A stretch of 45,428 nt of DNA from an uncultured Lachnospiraceae bacterium. GTDB taxonomy: Bacteria > Bacillota > Clostridia > Lachnospirales > Lachnospiraceae. The notes beneath the pieces were generated by a model. It searched no databases and was not told where the DNA came from. It worked only from the letters and a program-made list of their open reading frames with translations. This document shows, piece by piece, positions 1 to 8,665 of the stretch. Positions within the stretch are counted from its first letter, which is position 1. Every line of letters begins with the position of its first letter. Both the position numbers and the translations under genes were made by a program. The DNA lies in assembly GCA_946405625.1 (NCBI GenBank), contig CAMJHQ010000028.1:1-45428 (forward strand). Reading direction: 5' to 3'.

Positions 1-365
1 TTTCTTCTCGTTCTACTAATTATTTTCCTGTTTCCCCAGTTCTGTTAGTAAATTGCTTCTTTATTCTTCTGTCTTTCTTCTCGTTCTACTAATTATTTTC
101 CTGTTTCCCCAGTTCTGTTAGTAAATTGCTTCTTTATTCTTCTGTCTTTCTTCCCGCTCTACTAATTATTTTCCTGCTTTCTCATTCCTGTTAGTAAATT
201 ACTTCTTTATTCTTCTGTCTTTCTTCCCGCTCTACTAATTATTTTCCTGCTTTCTCATTCCTGTTAGTAAATTACTTCTTTATTCTTCTCTCTTTCTTCT
301 CGTTCTACTAATTATTTTCCTGTTTTCTCATTCCTGTTAGTAAATTACTTCTTTATTCTTCTGTC
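1..365. repeat. 73-bp tandem repeat array, five copies
   Basis: Five head-to-tail copies of a 73-bp unit begin at 1, 74, 147, 220 and 293, and a sixth starts at 366 but diverges within a few bases. Copies 1 and 2 are near identical; copies 3 to 5 share their own variants (for example TCTCATTCC in place of CCCCAGTTC), so the array has grown by local duplication. The array is pyrimidine-rich on this strand, has no spacers and no credible ORF, and lies just downstream of the phosphoesterase gene. It probably continues past the left edge of the window. Confidence 0.9.
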
Positions 366-385
366 TTTCTTCTCTCTTCTTCTCC

Positions 386-886
386 CTACTCCTCGACTTG
401 AAGCATTTTCTTTTCAACTGTATACATTCCGTCTTCTGTCATATACATTATCAAATATGTCGGCTTTCTTCCGCCGCGTGGACGGGATATACTACCCGGA
501 TTGAGTATTCTGATATTTCCGTCCTGTTCATCTACAGGTACGTGAATATGTCCGAAGCAGACTATATCGCATTCGTTTGACTCTGCCAGATATTTGAGTT
601 TAAGTGCATCATCGCTGCTGTGAATGCCCTGAACATGTCCATGTGTTATAAGGAAATTATGATTACATAGTGTAAACTTTCTGGTAGTCTGATTTGTCGA
701 GCCCCAGTCGCAGTTTCCTTTAACAAAAACACACGGTGTACGTGGCGCTCCTGCAAGCTTCTCTATTTCTGCTTCGCTTCCTTCAACATCACCGCAATGA
801 ATCAGCATATCCGGTTTTTCCAGATCAATCACAGTCTTAACATTTTTGTTATAGCCGTGCGAATCGCTTATTATCAGTATTTTCAT
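386..886 (-). CDS. YfcE/MJ0936-family metallophosphoesterase
   Basis: A 166-residue calcineurin-like phosphoesterase of the compact YfcE/MJ0936 type, a family of bimetal enzymes that act on phosphodiesters; the physiological substrate is usually unknown. Visible metal-site motifs in order are SDSHG near the N-terminus, CGDVEG, KGNCD, ITHGH and FGHIHVP, so the whole binuclear site appears intact. The start is taken at the ATG at 886, which gives the family N-terminus MKILIISDSHG. An in-frame GTG at 931 would add 15 residues that run into the upstream tandem array and has no better ribosome site. The gene is flanked on both sides by tandem repeats and is separated from rdgB by about 350 bases, so it may be transcribed alone. 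Confidence 0.9.
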   Translation of the reverse strand: MKILIISDSHGYNKNVKTVIDLEKPDMLIHCGDVEGSEAEIEKLAGAPRTPCVFVKGNCDWGSTNQTTRKFTLCNHNFLITHGHVQGIHSSDDALKLKYLAESNECDIVCFGHIHVPVDEQDGNIRILNPGSISRPRGGRKPTYLIMYMTEDGMYTVEKKMLQVEE

Positions 887-920
887 CTTATAACTTTTAC
901 CTTTAATCACTAACCTATAT

Positions 921-1142
921 TTTCGAACCACTTATCTTGATTCTTTAATCATGAGTCTTCTTTCTCGGATTGTTTATTTCGAACCACTTATCTTGATTCT
1001 TTAATCATGAATCTTCTTTCTCGGATTGTTTATTCGAACCGTTATCTTGATTCCTTAATCATGAATCTTCTTTCTCGGATCGTTTATTTCGGACCACTTA
1101 TCTTGATTCTTTAATCATAAGTCTCTTATCTATGACCGTTTA
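921..1142. repeat. 55-bp tandem repeat array with inner dyads
   Basis: Four direct copies of a 55-56-bp unit start near 921, 977, 1032 and 1087, the last one degenerate. Each unit opens with TTCGAACCACTTATC-like sequence and carries TGATTCTTTAATCATGA, an imperfect inverted repeat (TGATT / AATCA), plus a TCGGATTGTTTAT tail. The stretch 1143-1239 looks like further decayed copies. The array fills the space between rdgB and the phosphoesterase gene and contains no coding potential that I can support. Confidence 0.85.
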
Positions 1143-1239
1143 TTACGGACTATTAATTACAACCCATTAATCACTATCCGTTTATCACGAAGTTGCAACT
1201 ATAAACTCAGCAACTTTCTGTCCGCTTAAATGTCATAAA

Positions 1240-1818
1240 TTACAGAAGTTCGGCGATTGCTCTGAGGGCCTTTCCTCTGTGGCTTATCGCATTCTTCTCT
1301 TCAGGGCTTATCTCTGCTGAGGTCTTTCCGTATTCAGGAAGGTAGAAGATAGGATCATAACCGAAACCGTTCTCACCCGCTATCTCATAACCGATTCTTC
1401 CTTCCATTGTTCCAACAACAACCTCTTCTCTTCCGTCAGGGAATACGGCCGCCATAGCACAAACGAATCTGGCTGTACGCTTCTCATCAGGAACTCCCTC
1501 AAGTCTTTGAATCAGGTTATTGTTCTTCTCTACATAAGAAGTATCATGCCCCATATATCTTGCCGAATAAATTCCCGGCTCTCCGCCGAGTGCATCTATC
1601 TCAAGTCCGGAATCATCTGCAAGCACAAGTTCTCCTGATGCTTCTGATATAGCTCTTGCCTTGATAAGAGCATTTTCAGAAAATGTTTTCCCATTTTCTT
1701 CTACATCTATATCGATTCCGGCTTCCTTCATCGAGAGGATTTCATAGCCTCTTCCCGCAAGTATCTCACGGATCTCTCTCATCTTATTTTCATTACCTGT
1801 TGCAAAAATCAGTTTCAT
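1240..1818 (-). CDS. rdgB: XTP/dITP pyrophosphatase (RdgB/HAM1)
   Basis: A 192-residue Ham1/RdgB nucleotide pyrophosphatase, which hydrolyses non-canonical purine triphosphates (XTP, dITP, ITP) to monophosphates and cleans the nucleotide pool. The family N-terminus KLIFATGNENKMREI, the ADDSGLEIDAL motif, GEPGIYSARYMG, the GFGYDPIFYLPE substrate loop and the SHRGKALRA C-terminal motif are all present, and the length is typical. The ATG at 1818 is chosen; a GTG lies one codon upstream at 1821, and both could be served by the GGGAGG at about 1828-1833. It is preceded by the protease gene, whose repeat tail ends about 35 bases before this start. Confidence 0.95.
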   Translation of the reverse strand: MKLIFATGNENKMREIREILAGRGYEILSMKEAGIDIDVEENGKTFSENALIKARAISEASGELVLADDSGLEIDALGGEPGIYSARYMGHDTSYVEKNNNLIQRLEGVPDEKRTARFVCAMAAVFPDGREEVVVGTMEGRIGYEIAGENGFGYDPIFYLPEYGKTSAEISPEEKNAISHRGKALRAIAELL

Positions 1819-1854
1819 CACATTTTCCTCCCGATTAATTAATGATGTACGTTA

Positions 1855-2130
1855 ATTATCTTCCGCGTCACCTGACGTTCCTGTTTCTATAGATTCATCT
1901 GTCGCCTCTATTTCTGTAGATCCACCTAATGATTCTATTTCTACAAGTTAATCTGTCGCTTCTATTTCTGTAGATTCACCTGACGTTCCTGTTTCTATAG
2001 ATTCATCTGTCGCCTCTGGTTCCACAGAGTCACCCGACGCCTCTGTTTCCGCAGAGTCGCCTGACGTTCCTGTTTCTACAGCGTCAGCCGGTGTTGCTGT
2101 TTCTATAACCTCATCCGATGGCGATGTTTC
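1855..2130 (-). repeat. 27-bp coding repeats (9-residue Glu/Thr/Ser units)
   Basis: Ten consecutive 9-residue units with a pattern like ETGTSGDSA, ETEASGDSV and EPEATDESI encode the tail of the protease. Six full units and part of the seventh are translated up to the TAA at 1948-1950. The remaining three and a half units continue in the same frame as far as a second TAA at 1852-1854. The unit is visible in the DNA as alternating TCACCTGACGTTCCTGTTTCTATAG-like and TCATCTGTCGCCTC-like blocks. Confidence 0.85.
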
Positions 2131-3852
2131 TGCAGTATCGCCCCTCTTTTTGGTAAATGCCTTCAGGCATATATTACATCCTTCTTTTTCCGCTCTTCTC
2201 CAGACCTCTCCGTAAAGACTCATATAACCTTCGCCGTCATCAAGGTTGATATTATCGGTTCTCTTTCCGTCATCACATTCAATCGCGATCGGTCTTTCGC
2301 TTCCCGGAGTATTGATGCTGACTATGACAGCGAATTTCTCACCCTCATCAAGCGGAATGCCCTCATCAAACTCAACCGTATAATAACCTGCATATCTTGT
2401 CTGGCCTTCTCCTACAAGCATTCTGTCATTTAAAGACTTCTTATCTTTAAAATGTCTTACTATATATACAGAAAATGTAGTGTCCGGTCCTGTAGCATAA
2501 AAAGAAACCGCTGAAAGATCTTCCTTATGCCCTGCCGTATAACAATTTGCAAAATAAGCCGAGTCCTGTTTAAATCCGATCTGTCCGACCCAGCCCAGAA
2601 TATCCGACTGATAAATGTTGTCGAAATCATTTGCATCCTTTAACTTGGAATAAATGACCGTCTCCTGGCATATATTCACATCTTCATATGAAACATAGAA
2701 ATATCCGTCATTACCGAACTCTTCTCCCCAGCTGTTCTTACAAATAAATGCACCGTCTTTATCCGGTTTATGACTGAACAGTTCTTTCGGATATGAGTCA
2801 TCCCATCCGATCAGTACAACAGCATGATTCGGCTGAAGATCTCCGTTATAAAAATAACTTCCCGTATCGCTGTTATAATAATCCGAATACTCACCACCAT
2901 AAGGCATTTCAAGATACAGCGAAGTCTCAACTCCGCCATATTTAAATATTGCACTCTTTATAGCTTCATCATCTCTGTTCTTTATGATTATCGCTTCTTC
3001 AAGATGCTTTACTGCCTGAAGATGTGAATCAGTCTTCTCATCACCGTACGGATCATCTTTATCAAGAACAGGTCCCTTCCAGGATGCAAGATAGGATATG
3101 CTCATTCCATGCTCGCCTCCTTCGCTTATATCAAGCGAAAAACTGTTATTCATTGACATATGATCCACAGAATATATATTTTCTTCGCGCGGCATAAGAA
3201 TCGTTTCAAGTGCTCCGAGTGACGCAAAAGCCCAGCAGGTTCCGTATACTCCCTGATCTCTCACAGGTGTCACTCTTCCGTTTTCTCTCATATCATACTT
3301 ATCCGGAAGATACTCTCCGTCATCGATGCATTTGAAGTTAACTGCTCTTTGATTATAAATGTATTCCACATCATATCCGAGTGTCCCGAGCAATCCGTTT
3401 ACAGGTAAGATAACTGAGCCATCCCCCAGCTCTTCAACCTCACCTACAGTCTCCTTCTCAACAACCTTGGAATCTCCTGTTACAACACGAACTTTGCTTC
3501 CCGAAGCAGGATATTCTACTTTAACATTCTTGCGCTGAACTGTAACATTTCCGCCCTTATAAACATTCACTGAGCAGCCCACTATATCCTCGAGAAATCT
3601 GTCCGAACAGCTCACCGACATGTCCTCACCGAGCAGTACACCATAATCGTAGTCGTTAATACTACGGCCTTCTACAAGAATACCAAAGCCTTCCGATCTG
3701 GCTGTATCCAGAACGCTGTCGGAAATGTCCTCGACCGCTGAATCATAGAGTGCATTCTTGACTATCCCGATTTTCCTTGGTGTTGACGAATGAAATATAT
3801 AAACCGTCGCTATGATTATTAATATTAAAAATACAATAATCCATTTTTTCAT
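1948..3852 (-). CDS. Membrane-anchored papain-family (C1A) cysteine protease
   Basis: A 634-residue protein. Residues 4-20 are a hydrophobic signal or anchor segment. Residues about 75-175 resemble a copper-amine-oxidase N-terminal type substrate or wall domain. Residues about 180-395 form a peptidase C1A domain with oxyanion Gln200, catalytic Cys206 (GTCWAFAS), His343 (NHAVVLIGW) and Asn373 (KNSWGEEFG). A region matching the lectin-like domain often found after such proteases follows at about 410-550. The C-terminus is a Glu/Thr/Ser 9-residue repeat tail ending at a stop that falls inside a repeat unit. All catalytic residues are present, so activity outside the membrane is likely; the substrate is unknown. 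The gene starts 13 bases after the RNA methyltransferase, suggesting co-transcription. Confidence 0.88.
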   Translation of the reverse strand: MKKWIIVFLILIIIATVYIFHSSTPRKIGIVKNALYDSAVEDISDSVLDTARSEGFGILVEGRSINDYDYGVLLGEDMSVSCSDRFLEDIVGCSVNVYKGGNVTVQRKNVKVEYPASGSKVRVVTGDSKVVEKETVGEVEELGDGSVILPVNGLLGTLGYDVEYIYNQRAVNFKCIDDGEYLPDKYDMRENGRVTPVRDQGVYGTCWAFASLGALETILMPREENIYSVDHMSMNNSFSLDISEGGEHGMSISYLASWKGPVLDKDDPYGDEKTDSHLQAVKHLEEAIIIKNRDDEAIKSAIFKYGGVETSLYLEMPYGGEYSDYYNSDTGSYFYNGDLQPNHAVVLIGWDDSYPKELFSHKPDKDGAFICKNSWGEEFGNDGYFYVSYEDVNICQETVIYSKLKDANDFDNIYQSDILGWVGQIGFKQDSAYFANCYTAGHKEDLSAVSFYATGPDTTFSVYIVRHFKDKKSLNDRMLVGEGQTRYAGYYTVEFDEGIPLDEGEKFAVIVSINTPGSERPIAIECDDGKRTDNINLDDGEGYMSLYGEVWRRAEKEGCNICLKAFTKKRGDTAETSPSDEVIETATPADAVETGTSGDSAETEASGDSVEPEATDESIETGTSGESTEIEATD

Positions 3853-3865
3853 AAGTGTTTGTCAC

Positions 3866-5020
3866 TTAACCTTCCCTTTTAGGCGGTTTCGGTCCCATAA
3901 AACTGTAGAACCTCGCCTGAATCATACCGTTATATATCTTTCTGTTTTTATCGGCTTTCCTGCCGATGTACTTCTCTGTATCCTCATAAGACGTAATGAT
4001 GAACATTGACCACCTGTCAAGATTTGAATATACCTCTCCGAGAGTACTGTAAAGCTGAGGCAGCGCCTCCTTTTCCTCAAGTCTCTCACCGTATGGAGGA
4101 TTTGTAACTATAAATCCGTAAGGCTTCGGATTACTCAGATCCTTCATATCTCTTGTCTGAAAATGTATGTATTCATCAACGCCCGCATCTATTGCATTGG
4201 TTCTGGCAGCCTTCACGATTTCGGAATCAAGATCATACCCCTGTATATTCATCTTAACATCCCTTTTCTCAAGGCTTCTCGCTTCATCGTAAGCATCGTA
4301 CCAAAGCTTCTTCGGAAGGAGCTTCTCCCATGTGCATGCCGTAAAATCTCGGTTCACGCCCGGTGCGATATTGGCACCGATAAGCGCTGCTTCTATAGGA
4401 AATGTACCGCTTCCCGAGAAAGGATCGACCAAAATTCTGTCTTCTCTCCATGGAGTCAGCATAAGAAGAGCCGCTGCCAGTGTCTCGGATATAGGAGCCT
4501 TTCCTACAAGTTTTCTGTATCCCCTCTTATGCAGAGATACGCCCGAGGTATCAAGCCCTATGGTGACTATATCTTTCATGATGAATACTCTTACAGGATA
4601 CTCATCTCCGTCTTCGGCAAATCTGTTTATATGATATACACTGCTCATCCTTTCAACCATAGCTTTCTTAACTATAGCCTGTATCGAAGAAGCAGCATAC
4701 AGTGCAGATCTGTTGGTTGTTGCTTTAGTTACCCAGAATCTCGCATCACGTGGAAGAATCCGCTCCCATGCGATTGCTCTTGTTCCTTCATATAGTTCAT
4801 CAAAGGTTTTCGCACTGAACTCACCACATTTAAGCATTATCCTCTCTGCGGTTCTGATATTTATATTTGCTCTCGGAATTCCTGCAGCATCTGTACGAAA
4901 AGTAACTCTTCCATCCTCAACTGCTATGATCTCGTATCCAAGATTCTGTATCTCTCTTTTCAGAACAGCCTCAAGTCCGAAATGGCACGGCGCTATCAGC
5001 TCAAACGTCTCTTTATCCAT
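3866..5020 (-). CDS. THUMP-domain class I SAM-dependent RNA methyltransferase (RlmL/YpsC-like)
   Basis: A 384-residue methyltransferase of the COG0116 type, which methylates guanine N2 in 23S rRNA in characterised members (RlmL, m2G2445). An N-terminal ferredoxin-like plus THUMP region (residues about 1-155) precedes a Rossmann domain with VDPFSGSGTFPIEAAL (SAM-binding motif I) and the catalytic TNPPYGERL near residue 305. The length matches the single-domain Firmicute form and not the longer E. coli fusion. The start is set by GGAGG five bases before the ATG at 5020. A terminator hairpin (5043-5078) sits between this gene and pgi, only about 20 bases upstream, so it relies on readthrough or on a promoter I could not identify. 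Confidence 0.9.
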   Translation of the reverse strand: MDKETFELIAPCHFGLEAVLKREIQNLGYEIIAVEDGRVTFRTDAAGIPRANINIRTAERIMLKCGEFSAKTFDELYEGTRAIAWERILPRDARFWVTKATTNRSALYAASSIQAIVKKAMVERMSSVYHINRFAEDGDEYPVRVFIMKDIVTIGLDTSGVSLHKRGYRKLVGKAPISETLAAALLMLTPWREDRILVDPFSGSGTFPIEAALIGANIAPGVNRDFTACTWEKLLPKKLWYDAYDEARSLEKRDVKMNIQGYDLDSEIVKAARTNAIDAGVDEYIHFQTRDMKDLSNPKPYGFIVTNPPYGERLEEKEALPQLYSTLGEVYSNLDRWSMFIITSYEDTEKYIGRKADKNRKIYNGMIQARFYSFMGPKPPKREG

Positions 5021-5042
5021 CTTGCCTCCATAAAAACTTAAA

Positions 5043-5078
5043 GGACGAAGAGCGTGAACCCGGTCACACTCTTCGTCC
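5043..5078 (-). terminator. Rho-independent terminator after pgi
   Basis: A GGACGAAGAG / CTCTTCGTCC hairpin with an extended GTGA / TCAC inner stem is followed on the minus strand by TTTAAGTTTTT. It lies 19 bases after the pgi stop and directly abuts the ribosome site of the next gene. Confidence 0.85.
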
Positions 5079-5096
5079 CAATAATCAGAAATCAGT

Positions 5097-6452
5097 TTAC
5101 TCTCCGAGTCTTTCTCTGATTGCCTTTGTCATTTCTTCAAAGCCCGGCTTTCCGAGAAGAGCAAACATGTTCTTCTTGTAGCTCTCAACACCCGGCTGAT
5201 TGAAAGGATTAACACCAAGGACATAACCGCTTACTCCGCAGCCAAACTCGAAGCAGTAGAAAAGCTCGCCCAATGTCTCTTCTGTAAGATCTTCCATATC
5301 TATTCTGATATTAGGAACCTGACCGTCAACATGTGCAAGGATTGTTCCATTCATTGCACACTTGTTGATGAAATCAACAGTCTTTCCTGTAAGATAATTA
5401 AGTCCGTCAAGATCAACTGCTTCCTCCTGCATAACCATGCTTCTGCGAGGATTCTTAACATTCAGGAATGTCTCAAAATGATTCTTTGTTCCTTCCTGGA
5501 TGAACTGACCAAGTGAATGAAGGTCTGTTGTAAAGTCAACGCCTGCAGGGAAAATACCCTTTCCATCCTTTCCTTCGCTCTCTCCGTAGAGCTGCTTCCA
5601 CCACTCTGTTACAAAGTGAAGTGAAGGCTCGAAGTTACCGAGGATTTCCATTCCGAGGCCTTTCTCATGGAGTACATTTCTTACAGCAACATACTTAAGT
5701 ACGTCGTTTGTATCATAATCGTTATTGAGGCAGTACTCACGAGCCTTAGCAGCTCCTGCCATAAGAGCATCGATATCAGCACCTGATGCAGCTATCGGAA
5801 GAAGTCCTACTGCTGTGAGAACTGAATAACGTCCTCCTACATCATCAGGAACAACGAAGGTCTCATATCCTTCCTCGTTAGCAAGAGTCTTAAGAGCTCC
5901 ACGTGCCTTATCTGTTGTTGCATATATACGCTTAGCTGCCTCTTCTTTTCCATACTTCTTCTCAAGCATTTCCTTGAAAAGTCTGAAAGCAACCGAACAT
6001 TCAGTTGTTGTACCGGACTTGGAGATAACATTTATTGAGAAATCCTTGTCACCGATAACGTCAACAAGGTCACACATATATGTAGAGCTGAGATTATTTC
6101 CGCAGTAATAAATCTCAGGTGCTTTACGGATTGACTTATCTACTACATTGTAGAAGCTGTGGCGAAGTGCCTCAATTGCTGCTCTGGCGCCAAGATATGA
6201 ACCGCCGATACCGATAACAAGAAGCACCTCAGAATCACTCTGGATTTTAGCTGCTGCCTTCTTGATCCTGTCAAACTCTTCCTTATCATAATCAACAGGA
6301 AGATCGATCCATCCAAGGAAATCATTTCCTGCTCCGCTCCTGTCTACAAGCGTCTTCTTAGCTGCAGCCACTCTGCTTTTGATTGCCTCAACAGATGCAT
6401 CGTCAGCCATGAACTTTGTGTTCTCGAAATTGAATGAAACATTAAGTGCCAT
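5097..6452 (-). CDS. pgi: Glucose-6-phosphate isomerase
   Basis: A 451-residue phosphoglucose isomerase interconverting glucose-6-phosphate and fructose-6-phosphate in glycolysis and gluconeogenesis. Family motifs visible include [26 protein letters not shown], the [11 protein letters not shown] signature, the [18 protein letters not shown] segment and [14 protein letters not shown] near the C-terminus. The size equals the short Bacillus/clostridial form. The frame is open upstream to 6536, but the ATG at 6452 ([11 protein letters not shown]) is preceded by AAAGGAGA at good spacing and gives the conserved N-terminus, so it is preferred. A sigma-A promoter at 6553-6581 drives it and overlaps the terminator of the upstream gene; its own terminator follows at 5043-5078, making it a monocistronic unit. 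Confidence 0.95.
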   Translation of the reverse strand: MALNVSFNFENTKFMADDASVEAIKSRVAAAKKTLVDRSGAGNDFLGWIDLPVDYDKEEFDRIKKAAAKIQSDSEVLLVIGIGGSYLGARAAIEALRHSFYNVVDKSIRKAPEIYYCGNNLSSTYMCDLVDVIGDKDFSINVISKSGTTTECSVAFRLFKEMLEKKYGKEEAAKRIYATTDKARGALKTLANEEGYETFVVPDDVGGRYSVLTAVGLLPIAASGADIDALMAGAAKAREYCLNNDYDTNDVLKYVAVRNVLHEKGLGMEILGNFEPSLHFVTEWWKQLYGESEGKDGKGIFPAGVDFTTDLHSLGQFIQEGTKNHFETFLNVKNPRRSMVMQEEAVDLDGLNYLTGKTVDFINKCAMNGTILAHVDGQVPNIRIDMEDLTEETLGELFYCFEFGCGVSGYVLGVNPFNQPGVESYKKNMFALLGKPGFEEMTKAIRERLGE

Positions 6453-6536
6453 TTTTTCTATCTCCTTTTCAATTTTTCCCCCGGATTCAACTTTTAATCC
6501 ATCAAAATCGCATGTTTTCATGTCGACTTTGAGCAT

Positions 6537-6577
6537 AAAAAAACCACTCCTAATTGTAGCAAAAGGGGTGGCTTTTT
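6537..6577 (-). terminator. Terminator of the ABC/GntR operon
   Basis: On the minus strand, AAAAAGCCACCCCT pairs with AGGAGTGGTTTTTT, an A-rich/T-rich hairpin 18 bases after the stop of the last ABC operon gene. The pgi promoter elements lie inside the same sequence. Confidence 0.75.
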
Positions 6578-6581
6578 ACAA
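6553..6581 (-). promoter_or_regulatory. Putative sigma-A promoter of pgi
   Basis: TTGTAA (6576-6581), a 17-base spacer and TACAAT (6553-6558) on the minus strand, giving a leader of about 95 bases before the pgi ATG. The spacer is the left arm of the preceding terminator hairpin. Confidence 0.6.
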
Positions 6582-6595
6582 GGTTTTGTTTAAGT

Positions 6596-7831
6596 TTAAC
6601 GGCCTGCCACAGCCATAATACGATTAAAGCTGTCGAGAGTGTCTCCACCCAACATGGAAGCACTGTCTCCGAGTTTTTCCACATCCTCAAGAGATCCCTT
6701 AACTCCCAGTTCATCCAGCTTTTCAGCCAGATATGCCGTATACAGATAATCGCTATGATATCTTTCGGTCCAGGCGTCCGTATCGTCAGAATTATCTCTG
6801 TAAAGCTTTGCAGTACTTCCGTCCTTAAATGTCAGCTCCATCTGAATACTGCTGTCATGATCATATATCCTGTATGAATCAATGTCCGAAAATGCATACT
6901 CAACTGCTTTACCTTTATGGGTTACAGTAATACTGTCTTCTTCGAGCCTCACATTTTCATTAAGTGATATGTAACAGATTAAAACGCCCGCTGCCAATAC
7001 CACTATCGCAATCAATGCAGTGATCTTATTCTTTATTCTATTCCAGTTAACCGAAATGATATCTTTACCCACATCGGTAACAAAAACACTCAGGCCCACG
7101 AGACCTATAATATATATGATCATGTAAAGCGAAGAATCTGATGAGAATCTCACCGGAACGCTCTGATCGATCCCCTTCATGAGCTTTGATGAGCTGCAGA
7201 CTGCCACGATCAGAAGACCGATAAGTACAAATGCGACACCTACCGCAAAGACCTTAATCCATGAATATACACCTCTTATAAGGCCCATAATAACATTAAA
7301 TCCCAGACCGGTATTATGATTCATTTTATATCCCGCTATCGCACTATATAGAAACACTGTCAACACCGGAATTATCAGAATACCGAGGGAATAAATACCG
7401 GCAACCATGAAAGGAACTATCTTCAATGCCATAAGTCCCATGGTGACTCCTACCGTTACGATCTGTAAAGGTATGATCTTCTTATATACACTGCCTATAT
7501 ACTCTGCCATGTCAAAGCTATGATATTTCATTATATCGGGAATTGTAAAACTCGTGTTGCTGGCATCGAGCCTATCCGCCCTGTCCTTGTAGAATCCACC
7601 ATAAAATTCCGTATATCTTTCAAGATACATTTTTACGGATACGGCAATGAGAAGCAGTGCAACGATCAGATTGAATCTAAAGGTCTTATTAAGAAATGTA
7701 CTCATTTCTTCTCCACCCGATACTATCATCATTCCAAAAGAGACCATCCAGATTAACGGAGTTCTCCACCAGTCCTTGTTCATTTTCTCCATGTAAGTTT
7801 TGAAGTTTTTGATGATTTCTTTATTATCCAT
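6596..7831 (-). CDS. Predicted ABC-type permease, last gene of the GntR/ABC operon
   Basis: A 411-residue integral membrane protein with about seven to eight hydrophobic segments in residues 25-300, followed by a soluble C-terminal part (about 310-411) that looks like a small beta-rich domain. I do not recognise a named family with certainty. Its place five bases after an ABC ATPase, in an operon with a YtrA-type regulator, supports a role as the membrane partner of that ATPase, probably as an exporter or peptide-antibiotic response transporter. Substrate unknown. AAAGG precedes the ATG at 7831. A terminator (6537-6577) ends the operon here. Confidence 0.75.
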   Translation of the reverse strand: MDNKEIIKNFKTYMEKMNKDWWRTPLIWMVSFGMMIVSGGEEMSTFLNKTFRFNLIVALLLIAVSVKMYLERYTEFYGGFYKDRADRLDASNTSFTIPDIMKYHSFDMAEYIGSVYKKIIPLQIVTVGVTMGLMALKIVPFMVAGIYSLGILIIPVLTVFLYSAIAGYKMNHNTGLGFNVIMGLIRGVYSWIKVFAVGVAFVLIGLLIVAVCSSSKLMKGIDQSVPVRFSSDSSLYMIIYIIGLVGLSVFVTDVGKDIISVNWNRIKNKITALIAIVVLAAGVLICYISLNENVRLEEDSITVTHKGKAVEYAFSDIDSYRIYDHDSSIQMELTFKDGSTAKLYRDNSDDTDAWTERYHSDYLYTAYLAEKLDELGVKGSLEDVEKLGDSASMLGGDTLDSFNRIMAVAGR

Positions 7832-7836
7832 TTTCG

Positions 7837-8556
7837 CTAACCTTTCATCAGTTCTCTGAGGCTCTTTCCTTCATCATCGCCCAGGATTTCAAATCTGGAA
7901 CCCGACATAACCATCTGTCCGTTCTTCAATACATTTATGTAATCGACCATTTCCGAGATTTCATCCACAAGATGGGTACTCAGAAATACACCTATTTCAT
8001 TCTCCGATACAGCCTTCTGCAACAGTTCAAGAATATCCGTTTTAAAAACCGGATCGATATTGGCGAGCGGCTCATCGAGGATTATTATCTCCGGTCTTCT
8101 CGCAAGCATAAAACATATCTCAGCTTTAACCTTTTCGCCCTTTGACAGACCGCCGAACAGGCTGTCTCTGATTCTTTCCGCTCCGGCAACCTTCATCAGC
8201 ATATCAAAGTAATCTCTGTCAAAAGATGGGTAAAGTGTGGACAGCATTTCCGCATTATGCTCCACCGTCATTCCGTCGACGCACCAGCGTCCGCCGACAA
8301 AAGCAGTACTTCTTCTAAAGCCTGCCAAATTCTTTTTACTTATAGTTTCTCCGTTCCACAGGATTTCACCGGAACTCGGCTTCAAAAGTCCGTAGATCAG
8401 TGAAAGCAGCGTTGTCTTTCCTGCTCCGTTCTTACCCAGAAGGCAGGATATATATCCCTTCTCGATCTTAAGGGAAATATTCTTCAGTTCGAAATGTTCT
8501 CCCTTCTTTTCGGATAATTTATTATATTTAAATCCAATATCTTTTAATTCTATCAT
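7837..8556 (-). CDS. ABC transporter ATP-binding protein (YtrB/BcrA-like)
   Basis: A 239-residue nucleotide-binding subunit. Walker A is GKNGAGKTT (about residue 41), the signature is LSKGEKVK in place of LSGGQ, Walker B is EIIILDEPLANIDP, and the switch His is in STHLVDE. The LSKGE/LSKGQ type of signature is usual in YtrB/BcrA-like exporters controlled by GntR-family YtrA regulators. It is expected to energise the membrane protein encoded five bases downstream. It is the second ATPase of the operon and is separated from the GntR gene by about 100 bases that hold short tandem repeats. Confidence 0.9.
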   Translation of the reverse strand: MIELKDIGFKYNKLSEKKGEHFELKNISLKIEKGYISCLLGKNGAGKTTLLSLIYGLLKPSSGEILWNGETISKKNLAGFRRSTAFVGGRWCVDGMTVEHNAEMLSTLYPSFDRDYFDMLMKVAGAERIRDSLFGGLSKGEKVKAEICFMLARRPEIIILDEPLANIDPVFKTDILELLQKAVSENEIGVFLSTHLVDEISEMVDYINVLKNGQMVMSGSRFEILGDDEGKSLRELMKG

Positions 8557-8593
8557 CGTAGTATCCCTTTACCCTTTATCATTCCGGCATCTT

Positions 8594-8665
8594 CCAAAAT
8601 CTCATTCCCACACTAAATCTTATTCTCATACTAAATCTTATTCCCATATCAATTCTCATTCCCAT
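8594..8665 (-). repeat. 18-bp tandem repeats between gntR and ABC ATPase
   Basis: Four 18-base units, consensus ATGGGAATAAGATTTAGT on the minus strand, start inside the last codons of the GntR gene and run into the gap. Read from the ATG at 8665 they encode six-residue repeats (MGIRFS-like) in a 28-codon ORF ending at 8579. Whether this ORF is translated is unknown. Confidence 0.7.

Noticed and set aside
1-365. Possible CRISPR array
   Set aside because: The 73-bp units follow each other without unique spacers, and no cas gene is in the window; it is an ordinary tandem array.
4163-4795. 210-codon plus-strand ORF
   Set aside because: It lies antisense inside the RNA methyltransferase gene and has no protein-like composition.
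6453-6536. N-terminal extension of glucose-6-phosphate isomerase
   Set aside because: The frame is open, but the 28 extra residues match nothing in the family, begin at the foot of a terminator hairpin, and the internal ATG has the better ribosome site.
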